From the NCBI GenBank assembly GCA_050084985.1, contig JBITNC010000001.1:4960001-5024000 (forward strand): a stretch of DNA of 64,000 nucleotides, in the 5' to 3' direction. The notes under the pieces are model-generated. The model was not told the DNA's origin. It was given only the letters and a program-made list of their open reading frames with translations, and ran no database searches. Origin of the DNA: Nageia nagi (Eukaryota; Pinophyta). Below, piece after piece: positions 11,280 through 22,699 of this stretch; position 1 is the stretch's first letter, and each line of letters opens with the position of its first letter. A program made the translations under genes and the position numbers.

Positions 11280-12104
11280 TCATTTAGGAGGATTTCTAGT
11301 CCTTGAGGACCTTCTAAGTGACAAAGTTTGAGGTGTTTGTGGTGGAGGTGCTTGAACATTATTATTATCTGGACCCTTATATTGATCAACATCTTCTAGA
11401 GATACAAACTTGGGTTCCTCAACATTTTGCAATCTATCTTTATACATGCTTTTCTCATTGAATACAACATCTCTACTTCTAATGATTTTATGGTTATCAA
11501 CATCCCATAACCTATATCCCAAATCATTAACACCATATCCAACAAAATAGCATTTTTGTGATTTTGCATCAAGTTTCTTTCTATCCTCTTTATCAACATA
11601 AGCCTCACAACCAAAGACTCTCAAGAATGAGTAATTCACCTTTTTACCTATCCACATCTCCTCTGGAATGCCTCCATCTAAAGCCATAGATGGACCCCTG
11701 TTAATCAAGTAAACAGCAGTGTCAATAGCATCAGCCCAAAGATTAAAAGGAAACCTAGCATGTATCCTCATACTTCTAGCCCTTTCTAAGATAGTCCTAT
11801 TCATTCTTTCTGCAACCCCATTTTCCTGTGGAGTTCTAGGGACCACCTTAATCCTTCTAATGCCATTGTGTGAACAAAATGAATCAAACTCATTATTGCA
11901 AAATTCCCCACCATTATCGGACTTAAGACATTTCAACTTATAATTAGTTTCATTCTCAACCAATGCCTTCCACCTCTTAAATGTTTCAAACACATCAAAT
12001 TTGTTTTTAATACAGTATACCCATGTCTTTCTAGTACAATCATCAATAAAAGTGACAAAATAAGATGAGCCTCCAAGTGAGCAAACCTGTGCAGGACCCC
12101 ACAC
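11280..12104 (-). CDS. Copia-A integrase core and C-terminal region
   Basis: Middle open piece of the polyprotein (274 codons from the first Met; the frame is open back to the TAA at 12,174-12,176). Integrase inserts the DNA copy into the genome. The core has the catalytic triad: Asp in HTDVWGP just upstream of the listed start, Asp in KSDNGGEF, Glu in ENGVAERMNRT. The C-terminal part has INRGPS, FGCEAYV, the SQKCYFVGY box and a terminal basic stretch RRSSRTRNPPK. The zinc-binding HHCC part lies in the upstream piece. The piece ends at a TGA (11,280-11,282) at a place where Copia proteins usually continue; a single C-to-T change explains it. Confidence 0.9.
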   Translation of the reverse strand: MWGPAQVCSLGGSSYFVTFIDDCTRKTWVYCIKNKFDVFETFKRWKALVENETNYKLKCLKSDNGGEFCNNEFDSFCSHNGIRRIKVVPRTPQENGVAERMNRTILERARSMRIHARFPFNLWADAIDTAVYLINRGPSMALDGGIPEEMWIGKKVNYSFLRVFGCEAYVDKEDRKKLDAKSQKCYFVGYGVNDLGYRLWDVDNHKIIRSRDVVFNEKSMYKDRLQNVEEPKFVSLEDVDQYKGPDNNNVQAPPPQTPQTLSLRRSSRTRNPPK

Positions 12105-12173
12105 ATCTGTATGAACAAGCTCTAATTTGTGACTCTTCTTTTCTTTACCAATTTTAAGAAAATTAACCCTTTT

Positions 12174-13601
12174 TTATTTTCCATACACACAATCTTCACA
12201 AAATCCTAAATCAACTTCTTTAAGATTAGGGAGTGAACCATTAGAGTGTAACATTTTCATACCTTTCTCACTCATATGTCCAAGTCTATTATGCCATAGT
12301 GATGTATCATTGCCTATTGAAACAAGATTCAATGAATAATCAAAGACATTTGTGAGCAAATAAAGAGACCCCACCAAATTTCCCTTTGCAAATACCATTG
12401 AACCTTTAGTTACTTTCCAACTAGCATCCCCGAATGTCATCACATAGCCCTCCTTATCCAATTTACTTGTTGATATAAGATTTCTTTTAAGATCCGGAAT
12501 GTGTCTAGCTTCATTAAGATTCCATTGTGTTCCATTAGGTAATTTCATTGTTATATTGCCAATACCAACAATCTTGCATGGGTGTTCATTACCTAATAAT
12601 ACTTGACCAAAGTCACCATGTGTGTAATTTGAAAAAAAGTTCTTATGTGGAGTAGCATGATATGAAGCACCCGAATCAAGAACCCAATAATCATCATTCT
12701 TTTCATTAGACATGATTAAAGCATCTTGAATTAATTCACCAACAATATTTGCCTCTTGGTTACTTGTGCTTTCATTATTATAATTACTACTTTCACTTTC
12801 TTTTCCTTTTCTATTCCAACAATCCCTTTTAATGTGACCCTTTTTACCACAATGCCAACATTCCAATTTAGTTTTACCTTTTGATTTTGACATTCCTTGC
12901 GATTTGCTTCTTGACTTTCTTCTCCTTCTTTCCTTTGATCTTCCTCTTGCCTCTACTGTGAGAGCAGCATTGGAGCATTCTCCCGTGGACTTTCTCCTCA
13001 TGTCCTCACTAAGAATTATTCCAACAACTTCATCAAAGACCAATTTTGCATTAGAAGAAGAATTACTAACAGCCATAACAAAGCTATTCCAACTATCTGG
13101 AAGTGAACATAGAATTAACAAAGCTCTTACTTCATCTTCAAATTCTATTTTTACTGAAGTTAATTGATTTGTGACTGTGTTAAATTCATTAACATGGTCT
13201 TGAACTGAACTACCTTCATTCATCTTCATGTTAAACAATTTCTTCATTAAGTATACTTTGTTTGAGGTAGATGGTTTTTCATACATTTTAGCAAGCTTAT
13301 CCATTACACCTTTAGTAGTTTTTTCATTGGAAATATTGAAAGCTACACTAGAACTTAAACAAAGTCTTACAGCTCCCAAAGCCTTTCTATCCAATAAGTT
13401 CCATTCTTCATCACTCATAGAAGTGGGTTTCTTACTCTTATCTTCTGGAGGTTGATAGAGATCCTTTTGGTAGAGGTAGTCTTCCATTTGCATTTTCCAA
13501 AACTGAATACCTTGCCCATTAAATCTTTCCACCTTCAGCCTCCCTTCTTCTTCCATAGTGCTCTTCCTGGTTTCTAATCTACACACAAGATTCACCAACA
13601 A
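12174..13601 (-). CDS. Copia-A Gag, protease and integrase zinc domain
   Basis: First open piece of the polyprotein (475 codons from the first ATG). The likely true start is the ATG at 13,556-13,554 (MEEEGRL), since the first 15 codons look like leader. Gag part: FWKMQMEDYL, LLDRKALGAVRLCLSSSV, YLMKKLFNMKMNEGSSV, then basic residues and a CX2CX4HX4C zinc knuckle (CWHCGKKGHIKRDC). Protease: catalytic DSG in YWVLDSGASYH. Then SLWHNRLGHMSEKGM and CEDCVYGK, the HHCC zinc-binding domain of integrase. Gag forms the particle, and protease cuts the polyprotein. The stop at 12,174-12,176 lies just after the HHCC domain and looks like a CAA-to-TAA change. Confidence 0.93.
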   Translation of the reverse strand: MLVNLVCRLETRKSTMEEEGRLKVERFNGQGIQFWKMQMEDYLYQKDLYQPPEDKSKKPTSMSDEEWNLLDRKALGAVRLCLSSSVAFNISNEKTTKGVMDKLAKMYEKPSTSNKVYLMKKLFNMKMNEGSSVQDHVNEFNTVTNQLTSVKIEFEDEVRALLILCSLPDSWNSFVMAVSNSSSNAKLVFDEVVGIILSEDMRRKSTGECSNAALTVEARGRSKERRRRKSRSKSQGMSKSKGKTKLECWHCGKKGHIKRDCWNRKGKESESSNYNNESTSNQEANIVGELIQDALIMSNEKNDDYWVLDSGASYHATPHKNFFSNYTHGDFGQVLLGNEHPCKIVGIGNITMKLPNGTQWNLNEARHIPDLKRNLISTSKLDKEGYVMTFGDASWKVTKGSMVFAKGNLVGSLYLLTNVFDYSLNLVSIGNDTSLWHNRLGHMSEKGMKMLHSNGSLPNLKEVDLGFCEDCVYGK

Positions 13602-13620
13602 AATCCCAACACAACAACAA

Positions 13621-13632
13621 GCTCTGATACCA
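13621..13632 (-). other. Copia-A primer binding site (initiator tRNA-Met)
   Basis: The minus strand reads TGGTATCAGAGC two bases inside the 5' LTR. This is the classical Copia primer site complementary to the 3' end of the initiator methionine tRNA. Confidence 0.92.
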
Positions 13633-13634
13633 CT

Positions 13635-14180
13635 TGTTAGGATTTAATAAGTTTATATAAGCAAGAGCATCAATAATTCTCTTACTCCTTAGCAAAAGAA
13701 ACAACATTCAAAGCATACTACTGAAATCAAATAACCATGAACATCAATCACACAAAGAGAGACACAAGAGATAATGTGGTTCACCCAATGTAGGCTACAT
13801 CCATGGAGAAGCTTTCAACCCTTTTGCATATCATTCTTCAAAGTCCTCCAAGCAACAAACCAGTAGCATAACCTTGCTACAATCTTCACTTTGGAGTTAC
13901 AACAAAACCTCACTACAATCTCTCTCTCTCAACAATCACAATCTACTTCACAATTGCTATCAAAACTACAATAATACATGCCTCAACTCAAGCCTCTTAT
14001 TTATAGGTACAAACTAACCCAACTTAAACCCAAGTTGGATCAGGAAGGTCGTTAGGTAACCCCCAACCCTTCTATAACTGATAACCAGGTGTCATGGCTT
14101 CTTGGCAACTGAAATTTGGTGTTAAACAGAAAGAAACTGCTCTCTATTTTCTAACCGGTTGTAGTCTCCATTTTCTAACA
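13635..14180 (-). repeat. Copia-A 5' LTR
   Basis: 546 bp with the same ends as the copy at 9,078. As the coding strand is minus, this copy is upstream and should hold the active promoter. Right flank is the target duplication ATATT (14,181-14,185). Confidence 0.95.
13998..14005 (-). promoter_or_regulatory. TATA box in Copia-A 5' LTR
   Basis: The minus strand reads TATAAATA, in the middle of the LTR and pointing toward gag. Transcription would start about 30 bases to the left, giving the U3/R border. Confidence 0.6.
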
Positions 14181-14185
14181 ATATT

Positions 14186-17100
14186 TTGGTGACATCTATG
14201 GGAAAATTTCACTTTTTATATAAGGCATTTTTGACCCAGCAAAAAAATTTGGAAAAGGAGAGGTACCAAGCTTCAATTCTACGAATTTAGGAACTATTAA
14301 ACCTTTCCCCAATTCACATGTGTTTCAAAGAAGTCTTTTAACCTTGATTGAGCTAAAGCTATAGTGTTCAAAACTTCATAAGACATTTGCTCATGTTTTT
14401 GTAACAATTGACATAAACTAAACCCAACCTATGCCCAAAAATCAAAGAGTTTAAACAAGTTTATCTCATCAAAAGAAGATAGAAATGCTTCCACATCATC
14501 AACCTACTTACTAATTTTTTGAATATTCTCTAAGAATTCTGATTTTTGGATTGGTGATTCATCAATCCTCCATAATTCTAGGATTCCCAATGTAGATAAC
14601 TTTTCAACTCTACCTTTAGATTCTCTATCCCTTGCACTTGATTTAAAATACTATTTCTAATCTTCTAACACACCCATTTTCCTCACACTAGGTAATTGAT
14701 CACCACCATGAGTTCAACTCAATCTCTAATATTTAGGGTCTATATACCTTCATTGGAAATTTCATTTAGTTTCTTATTTGCCCTCTTGGCTTCCTCTAGT
14801 ATAGGAAAGAGGATACCCTCACTCCTATTGACATCTACTTCAAGCCATTTTAGTTCTAACAAACATATTTCCACATGGTCCCTAAGATGAATCAAGTCCT
14901 TGATTTCTTGGGACCTCTGCTCTCAAAATTTTTCCTTTATAGTTAATAATAAATCTCTATCCATTTTTTACTCACTCATGCTCTATTGCAATTGAGCTAT
15001 ATTGGTACTTAGGCTATCAATGATTGAATCTTTTGATGTAACTTCTACCATCCTTGTGGCTATTTTTATCTTTTTTGGCAATAATGACATCCTTTTTATA
15101 TATGCTATTAATAGTAGGAGCCAAAGCTAAACTTGCTCTCAAAATAGCTACATTATTATCAATAGCTTTTATCTTGATACTTTATGTAGCCAATTGCTTC
15201 TTTATCACTTCATGAGCTTTTTGAAGCTTATTATACTTGGCTTCCAACTTGGTTAACTCTGATATATTCAAGTCTATAGTAGTTTACAATAGCTCATTCT
15301 TATCACTCTAGGGAATGCTTCTCATTTCTATTTTCACCCAGGTGTTCATGGAAGTCAAATCACTCTCCCCTTCCTGGATAGCTTGAGCTATAGCCATCAC
15401 TAGCATTTTATTTTTTGAATCTATAGAGGTTGGAGCCTTACTAGATTATCTAATGCTAGGATCTCCTTAATTTCATCTACATCCATTCTTCTTGGTTGCT
15501 CTTCATTTGTTGGTATTATTTCATAATGCCATTAATAAACACCTGCTACCCAAATATAGTGATGAATGAAGAATCAACACCAAAATCCTAGGGGAGGGAG
15601 GCCAAAACTTATTTTTTTGGTGTCATAAGACTAGCCTAGCTGGGACCTAGGCCATTTCTACTGATAGGATTTACTAGGAATGGTGGTGGTGATGGTGGGG
15701 GTGATGGTGGTGGTGATGATGGTATAGTGATGATATCAATGATAGGTGTAACAAGGGAAATTTATGTGGAATGAGTAGGATTATACCATTGGGAAGGTAG
15801 AAGTAACACTAGAATTGGTTGTGTGGTGGGTGTTAGAGAGGTTGTTACAACTATAGGAAGGGGGGCTTGAGTAGAATGGGTGAGACAACTTGAATAGCAG
15901 AGGTATCTAAAAGAGAAGTAGAAGGAGGAGAGAAAAAAAGCATACCTATTAGAGTGGATGTCCTCCTCTTCTTTTTAGGTGAAAGGAGGGCCTTCTAAGC
16001 TTTCCTCTTCATTGTATGCACTTCTTTCCCTTTTGGTGTCTCTTGTACATCTTGGGAGGTAGCCTCTCTAGCCTCTTCTCTAGCTTGCTCTTCTTGGCTA
16101 ATCCTTTGGGCTTCTAGTTGATCTTCCTCATCATCATCACTTTCAAGATACTCTTTTATAGGGTCATCTGAAGGGTGCCCCATCTTCCACATATCTTCAA
16201 ACACATCATTGAGATTGAAATCAAGAGGAGTGAATTTGTTTCTCAATTCAATTCGATATTTGTTAAATGTAATGATTTTTTCCTCACTCCACTTAAGCCT
16301 TCTCAATGTGGCCAAATATTTTTTGGGAATTGAATCCACCCTTGGATTAAAAGCTACCTTATTTTCATAAAACTCATCCAAAATGGTAGCAAATCCTTAG
16401 CAATCAAGGACATAAGCATCAATTTATCTTTCTCTCCCAGATTTCTCCATTGATCTAACTCAAGTTTAGCTTTTGCTTTAAAGCTGGGTGGATTGGGCTG
16501 ATTTTTAAATCTTTTACCAAACATGTCTTCAAGATCATATAACCTATACTAATTAATCCTTTTCAATTTCAACTTGAGTATCTTCTCCTTCAATTGGTCA
16601 CCTCCTCCCTGACTTTGAAGTACCAAGTCATGCACCTTATGGGGTAAAGCATAAACTAATCTCTTCTTAGTTGCAGCTATGTATTTTGCATCTACATAAT
16701 CTATTTATCATCCATACTCCATACTGAAGGTCTATTCAATGACATGTATAGACAATAAGAAAGGGGCACCTATAAAACCATAGAGTCTTATGAATCTTCC
16801 CTCCTCAGTGAAGAACCAATCCCCAATCTCACCATGAGGCATCTGAAGATACAATTTTGATGCTTTTGATAGTCTTAGAATTTTAGGAGAAAATAGACTC
16901 ATGGCCAAAACTAACAAATTTTCCACAAAGCCATAGTAATTGGCTAATTACCTTACTTCCTAAGTCCATTTACCCATAGACCTAAGGGACCCATCTCCTT
17001 CATGCTTAGTTAAGGTCAACTTTTTGAAGAATCTCAAATTTTGATGGATTAACAACCAAATAATATACGATGCAAATGCAAAATAAGAACCCTGATCAAT

Positions 17101-17640
17101 TTCTTCTAGTTGTTCTAAAATCTTATCTAAAATAGCAATAGCCAAATCATAAATGGTAGGAGTATTCATATGAGAGATTTGGTAGGCTATTATGAGCTTT
17201 GTCAGTGAAATATATTTGTTTGACCTTTCCCTAGCTACTACTAACAACATAGATAACAACAATTGTAAATGCGAAGAGAAACTAGATAACAAGACTTCGA
17301 AATTTGGAACTTCCAAAAAATTTATAGCACTTTCCACATTCTTTTTCAACTAAGATAGGATGTTCATCCTCATGTTGGAGCTTGGTATTATATCCCAATT
17401 TATCAAGATGGGGAGAGAAAATGGGGTAGGTGGATTAATACTAGAGATGCAGGGTCTAGGTTGAGAATTACCCTCCCCTGTAAATTTCTTACAACCCTCA
17501 TTATAGGATCAAACACCTCTTTTATCAGCTCTATCAATTCTATAATTGGGAAACATCTATGGGGGACAAAATGCATGAGCCCTAACCCCATTGGTGTATG
17601 AGTAGTATGATTAAATCTAAAAATAGGACACTTACCTTCT
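14186..17640 (-). pseudogene. Extra ORF region downstream of integrase in Gypsy-1 (coiled-coil type, unknown)
   Basis: Between integrase and the 3' LTR the minus strand keeps coding character over about 3.4 kb, in several frames broken by stops. Open blocks: 17,591-17,403, 17,349-16,960 (about 129 codons, leucine-rich helical), 16,926-16,732 (IGDWFFTEEGRFIRLYGFIG) and 16,381-15,995 (128 codons; ends in an acidic and Gln/Glu-rich tail, then KRKA). About 15,400-15,150 reads as heptad-like helix (LTKLEAKYNKLQKAHEVIKKQ). This fits extra ORFs carried 3' of pol in some large plant Gypsy elements. No enzymatic motif is seen and I assign no function. Confidence 0.5.
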
Positions 17641-18191
17641 ATGATTCCCTTTGGATTCTTATTTTAAGCTATTATTTTAGTATCCCATAGCAAATCCATT
17701 GAATCTACAACCCTTTTAACTACCCTTCCTAGAGTAGGCACCATATTCCTTTTATACTGCACTTCCAAGTATACTATGCTTTGACTTAATGATTTTGAGT
17801 GATGCTTTATGTTTCTCGGCTCTATTGAAGACTAGAAAATTAGATAACTTCTACTCTTTGAAAGCTTTGTAGTTTGTATGTTTTAAAATGCATCACCCTT
17901 GCTACTTTTATGCTTAAACTCCCATGCCTTGCATTTGCTTTTTCAATCATGTGATATAACTACTACATCATTTGCATTAATAATTGATTTGATACTGCTA
18001 GGATTTTCTTGAGAACCTTGATTCCAAAGGTGCTAAAAATGCCTTGAGCCATTAATATTATCATTGAATCAAAATGTACTGCTACTTTGGGAATTAAATG
18101 CAAAACATACCATATTCACAATATTTACAAGGGTAGTAAATTCTCTTTTAGAGGCATTCTCTTGCCCATGCAGGCTTATAATATTCAAATG

Positions 18192-19400
18192 CTACTTGTT
18201 TACTAAAATTGGTAGCTTCCATCCATTCAACTTGGCTATTTCGAAGGCATTTCTCCCAATGCATTTGGCTATGATGTATGGTCTTGACCATAAAGATTCA
18301 AACTTCTTATGCTTTTTGAGCTTAACTCTATCTTTGTCCCATTTTAATACAAGGTATCCTCCTTTAAAGATGTCTAGAGAAGCTTTTTGGGTATCAAACC
18401 ATTTCTTTACAACTTCATTTCTCTTTTGTAAATCTAGATATGCCTTATTTTGGGACTCTTCTAGATATAATAATTTGTTCATTTGTACTTGAAGTGGTTC
18501 AAATTCTTCATTGTATTCTTGCAGTATTGTTAGAGCAGGAAGCTTTGGTAGCAAATCCCTTTTTCCATATACCAATGCATATGGATTAGCCTTAATAATC
18601 AACTTTATAGTGATTTTATCTACCCATAATGCCCAATTCAGCTTCTCATGCTAGTTTTGGGGATTATCCTTTATAGTTCTCTTAAGAATCCTTAACAAAT
18701 TCTTATTTGTCGATTCAGTGAGTCCATTACCCTATGGATAGTAATTTGAGGAAGTTTTCTAGTAGATTCTGTATCTCATAGGAAAATTAGTGATATCTAT
18801 CCCTTCAAATGCCAAGCCATTTTTAAAGATGATAATTTGAGGGATTCAATACCTAGTAATTAGCTTTTCAATGAATTTTAGAATAATTTTTTGATTTGCC
18901 TCTTTCACAGCTTTCGCTTTGACCCATGTGGTGAAATAATCGATGGTGATGAGGATGAATTTATGCCTAGTTAAGGAATTTGGATTGATAATTCCAATAA
19001 ATTCTAATCCCCACTATTGGAAAGGTTCTTCCACTTGCATTGGTTCTAATGGTAAAGTTTCCTTTTTCTTCCTACTTACAAACCTCTAACATTTCTCACA
19101 ATATTGAACCTTCATAAAAGCATCTCTGAACATAGTGGGCTAGTAATAACCTACTTGAATTATTTTACCCACCATTGTATAACCAGAATAATGACCTTCG
19201 AATACCCCAGAATGAAACTCTTCAATCAACTTTGCTATCTTAGATGAAGGTATACACCTTAGCAATATTCCATCATGGTTTCTTCTATACAACACTTGGT
19301 TAATTTTTGTATAATTTTGGGCATGGATTTTAAATCTTCTCCTCTATGATATGTTCAAATGTGTAGGAAGTTTACCAAATTCAAAATATTTATTTAATTG
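18192..19400 (-). pseudogene. Gypsy-1 integrase
   Basis: The C-terminal 136 codons (18,602-18,192) are open: PYALVYGKRDLLPKLPALT, KRNEVVKKWFDTQKA, then FKGGYLVLKWD and LWSRPYIIAKCIGRNAFEIAKLNG, matching the end of Gypsy integrases. To the right, in shifting frames, are the HHCC remnant (GHYSGYT, then YYWPTMFRDAF, CEKCQRF) and the catalytic core (PLEPMQVEEPFQQWGLEFIG, FTTWVKAKAVKEA). The second catalytic Asp region reads FKNGLAFEG, so the Asp is lost. Not functional. Confidence 0.75.
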
Positions 19401-19439
19401 ATCTATCTAGTCATTTTCCTCCATACCTAGTTCTTCATA

Positions 19440-20990
19440 TGGAATTACTTATTCAATGAAATACACACTATCTTTTGCTTCTATGACATCTATAGATAAT
19501 TGTTCATAAAGGGCTTTTCCTTTTATGAGTTTAGTAGGTATGATTTCTACATCATATCTTAAAATTTTAGAAATCCATCCAGGTATCCCCTCCCCAATCT
19601 CTCCTTGCATTATATAAGATCTAACATTTGGATGTATAGTTAAGACCATGATTTTGCTCTGACTTATATAATTTGTCAACCTTCCCAAAGACTTTAGTAT
19701 TTCTAGGACTTATTTTTCTAAGAAAGTGCACTTCTCTTCGCTCTAATTCATAGTTTGACTGAAAAAAGTAATAGGATATTCTTCATTCTTTTCCAATTTC
19801 TATGTTAGGATGGCCATAATACTTGAACTAGAGCCATATGCATGCAAAATGAATTCTTTGCTAAAATCTAGGTTCCTTAAGACAAGCGCTCTAGTTATTG
19901 CAAACTTGACTCCTTGAAATGCTTCTTTTCCTTCTTTAGTCCATTTGAACATGAAATTTTTTTTAACATGAGAGTAATAGGCTTAACAATGATTGAAACA
20001 TCTTGAACAAATATTCTTACAAAGTTAATCTATCCTAGCAAAGATTGTAAGGCTTTTTTGTTTGAAAGGAGAGATAGTTTGTCTATTGCTTCTATCCTAT
20101 CCAGATCGATAGGCCAACCTTATTTTGAAATGAAATGTCCAAGAAGATTTCCCTCATCTATTGCAAAAATACACTTTTTTGGATTTAAGTAAATTCCATA
20201 CCTTCTACATCTGATAAAATCCTACTCTAGATGTTGCACATGGGAACCTCTATCATGAGAGAAAATAACGAGATCATCCAAATATACTAGCACACTTTTA
20301 TTTGTCATTTCTCCAAAAGCATAGTCCATAGCTTTTTGAAAGGTTTCTCCTACATTTGATAATCCAAAAGGCATTATTTGGAAAGCAAACATTCCCATTT
20401 GGTTGTACAAGCCATTTTGAATTGATCTTTATTTTTTACCCAAACTTGGTTATACCCCAAAAAACCATATAGTAATGAGAATCTTTTCATTTTGACCATA
20501 GCATTCAATATTTATTCCATAGGTAGTATAGGATAATGATATTTTAATAAGACTCTATTTAAACTTCTAAAATCCACACATAATTGAATCTCTCCATTTT
20601 TCTTTCTAACTAGGACCAAGTTTGCCACCCATGTAGAATGTTTAATAGGATATATGATACCAGCTTTATACAATTTTAGAACTTCTTGTTTCATTACCAC
20701 TTCAATCTTGGGGTCTACTAGCCTTTACTTCTATCTGATAGCCTTGTTTCCTTCAATCAATTCTATCATATGCTAAATTACATATTTATCAAAAACCTTT
20801 AGGTCATCATACAACCAAGCAATTACATCAGTAAAACACCTCACAATTGAATAATTTCTTTAATCTTACTAGGGTTGTTATATATGCCAATTTTTAAAAA
20901 AAATTCAAGAAGAATTTCATACTCCTTATGATTATTGAGTTTTATATTATACCCTTTCTTCTTACCTAGTCATTTCTATTAAACAACCCT
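19440..20990 (-). pseudogene. Gypsy-1 reverse transcriptase and following RNase H
   Basis: RT: the block 20,700-20,512 has MKQEVLKLYKAGIIYPI..STWVANLVLVRKKNGE and CVDFRSLNR. The block 20,410-20,222, in another frame, has MPFGLSNVGETFQKAMDYAF and the catalytic YLDD (VLVYLDDLVIFSHD). Connection and RNase H follow toward 19,449, ending with LTIHPNVRSYI, WISKILRYDVEIIPTKLIKGKALYEQLS, the standard end of the Gypsy RNase H. At least one frameshift separates the two RT blocks and stops occur elsewhere. Confidence 0.8.
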
Positions 20991-21043
20991 TTGAATTGGA
21001 TCAGATCTCTAGGAATTATATTATTGTTCAATTGGATTATATC

Positions 21044-21760
21044 TTATTCCCGAAAGATATCAGCATCTTCCTCTCCTACTACATGACACACAAATTGTTG
21101 TAACAAAAATTGATTGATTTGAGCCTCATCTCTAAAGAATTGCCAAAAGGAATCGTTATCTAGAATAGAAGGTCTAAAGATAAGTTGAACCCCATTTTTT
21201 TGGAACCAATCATTGGTGGGATCAAAATTGGCTCCCATTTGAGCGAGTACATCAACTTCATGGTTCAAGCTCCTTGGAATGGATTATATGTGTAGAGCTT
21301 CAAAATTTTCAAATAGATCCCATACTCTATTCTTGTAAGACTTTAAATAATGATGTTTAATAGAACACTTGCCCATGAATTAGTTTACAATCAACTCTGA
21401 GTCTCCTTAAATTTTTGCACAATAGATCTACATTTTAATTGCTTGCTCTAGGCTAATGAAAAGGGCTTTATACTCAACCACATTATTAGTGCACATCCAT
21501 GTGAGCCTATAGGAGAATTTATGAATTTTTCCCATTGGATCAATCAAGACAATCCTAGTACCTAACCCATTTCTAAATCTGGCTCCATAAAAGAACATTT
21601 CCCAGATTTCACCTCTTTTGAACTCTTTGTTGGTGAGCTTTAGGGTGAAAGGCTCTAGTTCCATCAAACAATAATTCTCATACTCTATGTCATAAATGGT
21701 GTTAATCATATTCATAGACATGGGGTCTTTAGTTTGTAATTCTTCCAATAATATCTCACT
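21044..21760 (-). pseudogene. Second RNase H-like domain between protease and RT of Gypsy-1
   Basis: Blocks 21,748-21,428 and 21,268-21,044 form one RNase H-type domain: MFFYGARFRNGLGTRIVLIDP, CTNNVVEYKALFISLEQAI, GDSELIV, and NHEVDVLAQMGANF. Compared with the family, the first catalytic Asp (FDGA) is Tyr here, while the Glu, the GDSELI Asp and the final Asp remain. A normal RNase H also follows RT (19,449-20,000), so the element had two. In this element the extra domain sits before RT, not after it as in the neighbouring Gypsy-2. Stops between the blocks show decay. Confidence 0.7.
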
Positions 21761-21967
21761 CTCTTATAAATCACTCAAGATTGTAGTGATCTCCTCCTTT
21801 TCTACATGAACATCAAAGTTTTTTTCATTATCCAACCTTACTCTCTTGTCCCAACAAAGAATTAAATAATGAGTGTAATCCATTGCTAAATAACCCCCTA
21901 TTTTTATTGTGAATTATCTAGATAAACATAACTTGAAAAGAGAAGAAAGTTCAACTACTACAATTTC

Positions 21968-22525
21968 TTAAGTGATAACCATAGAAGGACACTTATGTAT
22001 CTTCAAAACTATATCCTTGATAAATCCAATAGTTTTAACTAGGGTTGAGTCTAATTGCAACACTCCTATGGATGTTCTAGTGAGAGGTATCCCCATTACA
22101 TCACATACTACTTTAGGCATGATGGTAGTGGCTGCTTTAGAATCAACTAGATAGTTATGTAGCACATACCCCTTGACCTCTAAATTCATATAAAAATTTG
22201 GTGGTTTATTTTTTCCCATCCTTAGATATTTATATGTCTCAAACAAATTCAACACTCTATCCATTCCTTCATTTAACGCTATAAGAGATGCCCTTAGTAA
22301 ATTAATTTGCACAATGATTTTTAAAGCATCAAATAAAGAAATCTTTGAAGGGGTTCTCTTTAATTCTTCCAAAATATTGAAATCATGAACGATTGGAGGC
22401 TTACCTTCTTTATTAGCAAACCTTTGTTGAAACTGTTGAGTATCGTCCCTCCTCTGATGCTTGGTGAGTGAGGGGAACCTTAACTTTTGGACCATATGAT
22501 CACTGAGTTCATCAACTTTAGGCAT
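21968..22525 (-). pseudogene. Gypsy-1 aspartic protease region
   Basis: An open stretch of 185 codons. The C-terminal half is a retropepsin-like fold: YVLHNYLVDSKAATTIMPKV, then GVLQLDSTLVKTIGFIKDIVLKI. The catalytic triplet should be DSG or DTG but reads DSK, so it would not cut. Upstream is a basic linker (LTKHQRRDDTQQFQQRFANK) typical of the region between gag and protease. The frame ends by a stop before the RNase H-like domain. Confidence 0.75.
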
Positions 22526-22699
22526 CTATCTAGCTTTTGAAACTAAAAACTTATGAGATGCAACCTCTTTTGGGAGTGTCATGTTTGAAGAATTGGGAGC
22601 TCTACTAGGCTTCTTAGAGATTATTAGACCATAACCTTTTTCAAGATTCAACTCTTTTATCTAGTATATTTGATACATGAGACCTCTTTGAGACCTTAT

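Larger units (their letters stand above)
9078..14180 (-). mobile_element. Copia-A: nearly intact Ty1/Copia LTR retrotransposon (Tork/Tnt1-like)
   Basis: Complete element of 5,103 bp with two 546-bp LTRs (9,078-9,623 and 13,635-14,180), both TGTTAG...TAACA, and a perfect 5-bp target duplication ATATT at 9,073-9,077 and 14,181-14,185. Order on the minus strand: 5' LTR, primer binding site, gag-protease-integrase-RT-RNase H, polypurine tract, 3' LTR. The whole polyprotein (13,556 to 9,684) is one frame with only two nonsense codons, at 12,174-12,176 (TAA) and 11,280-11,282 (TGA). Protein motifs are like the Tnt1/Tork branch of Copia. I count 13 differences between the LTRs, 11 of them transitions (about 2.4 percent), so this is the youngest layer in the nest. 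Confidence 0.95.
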
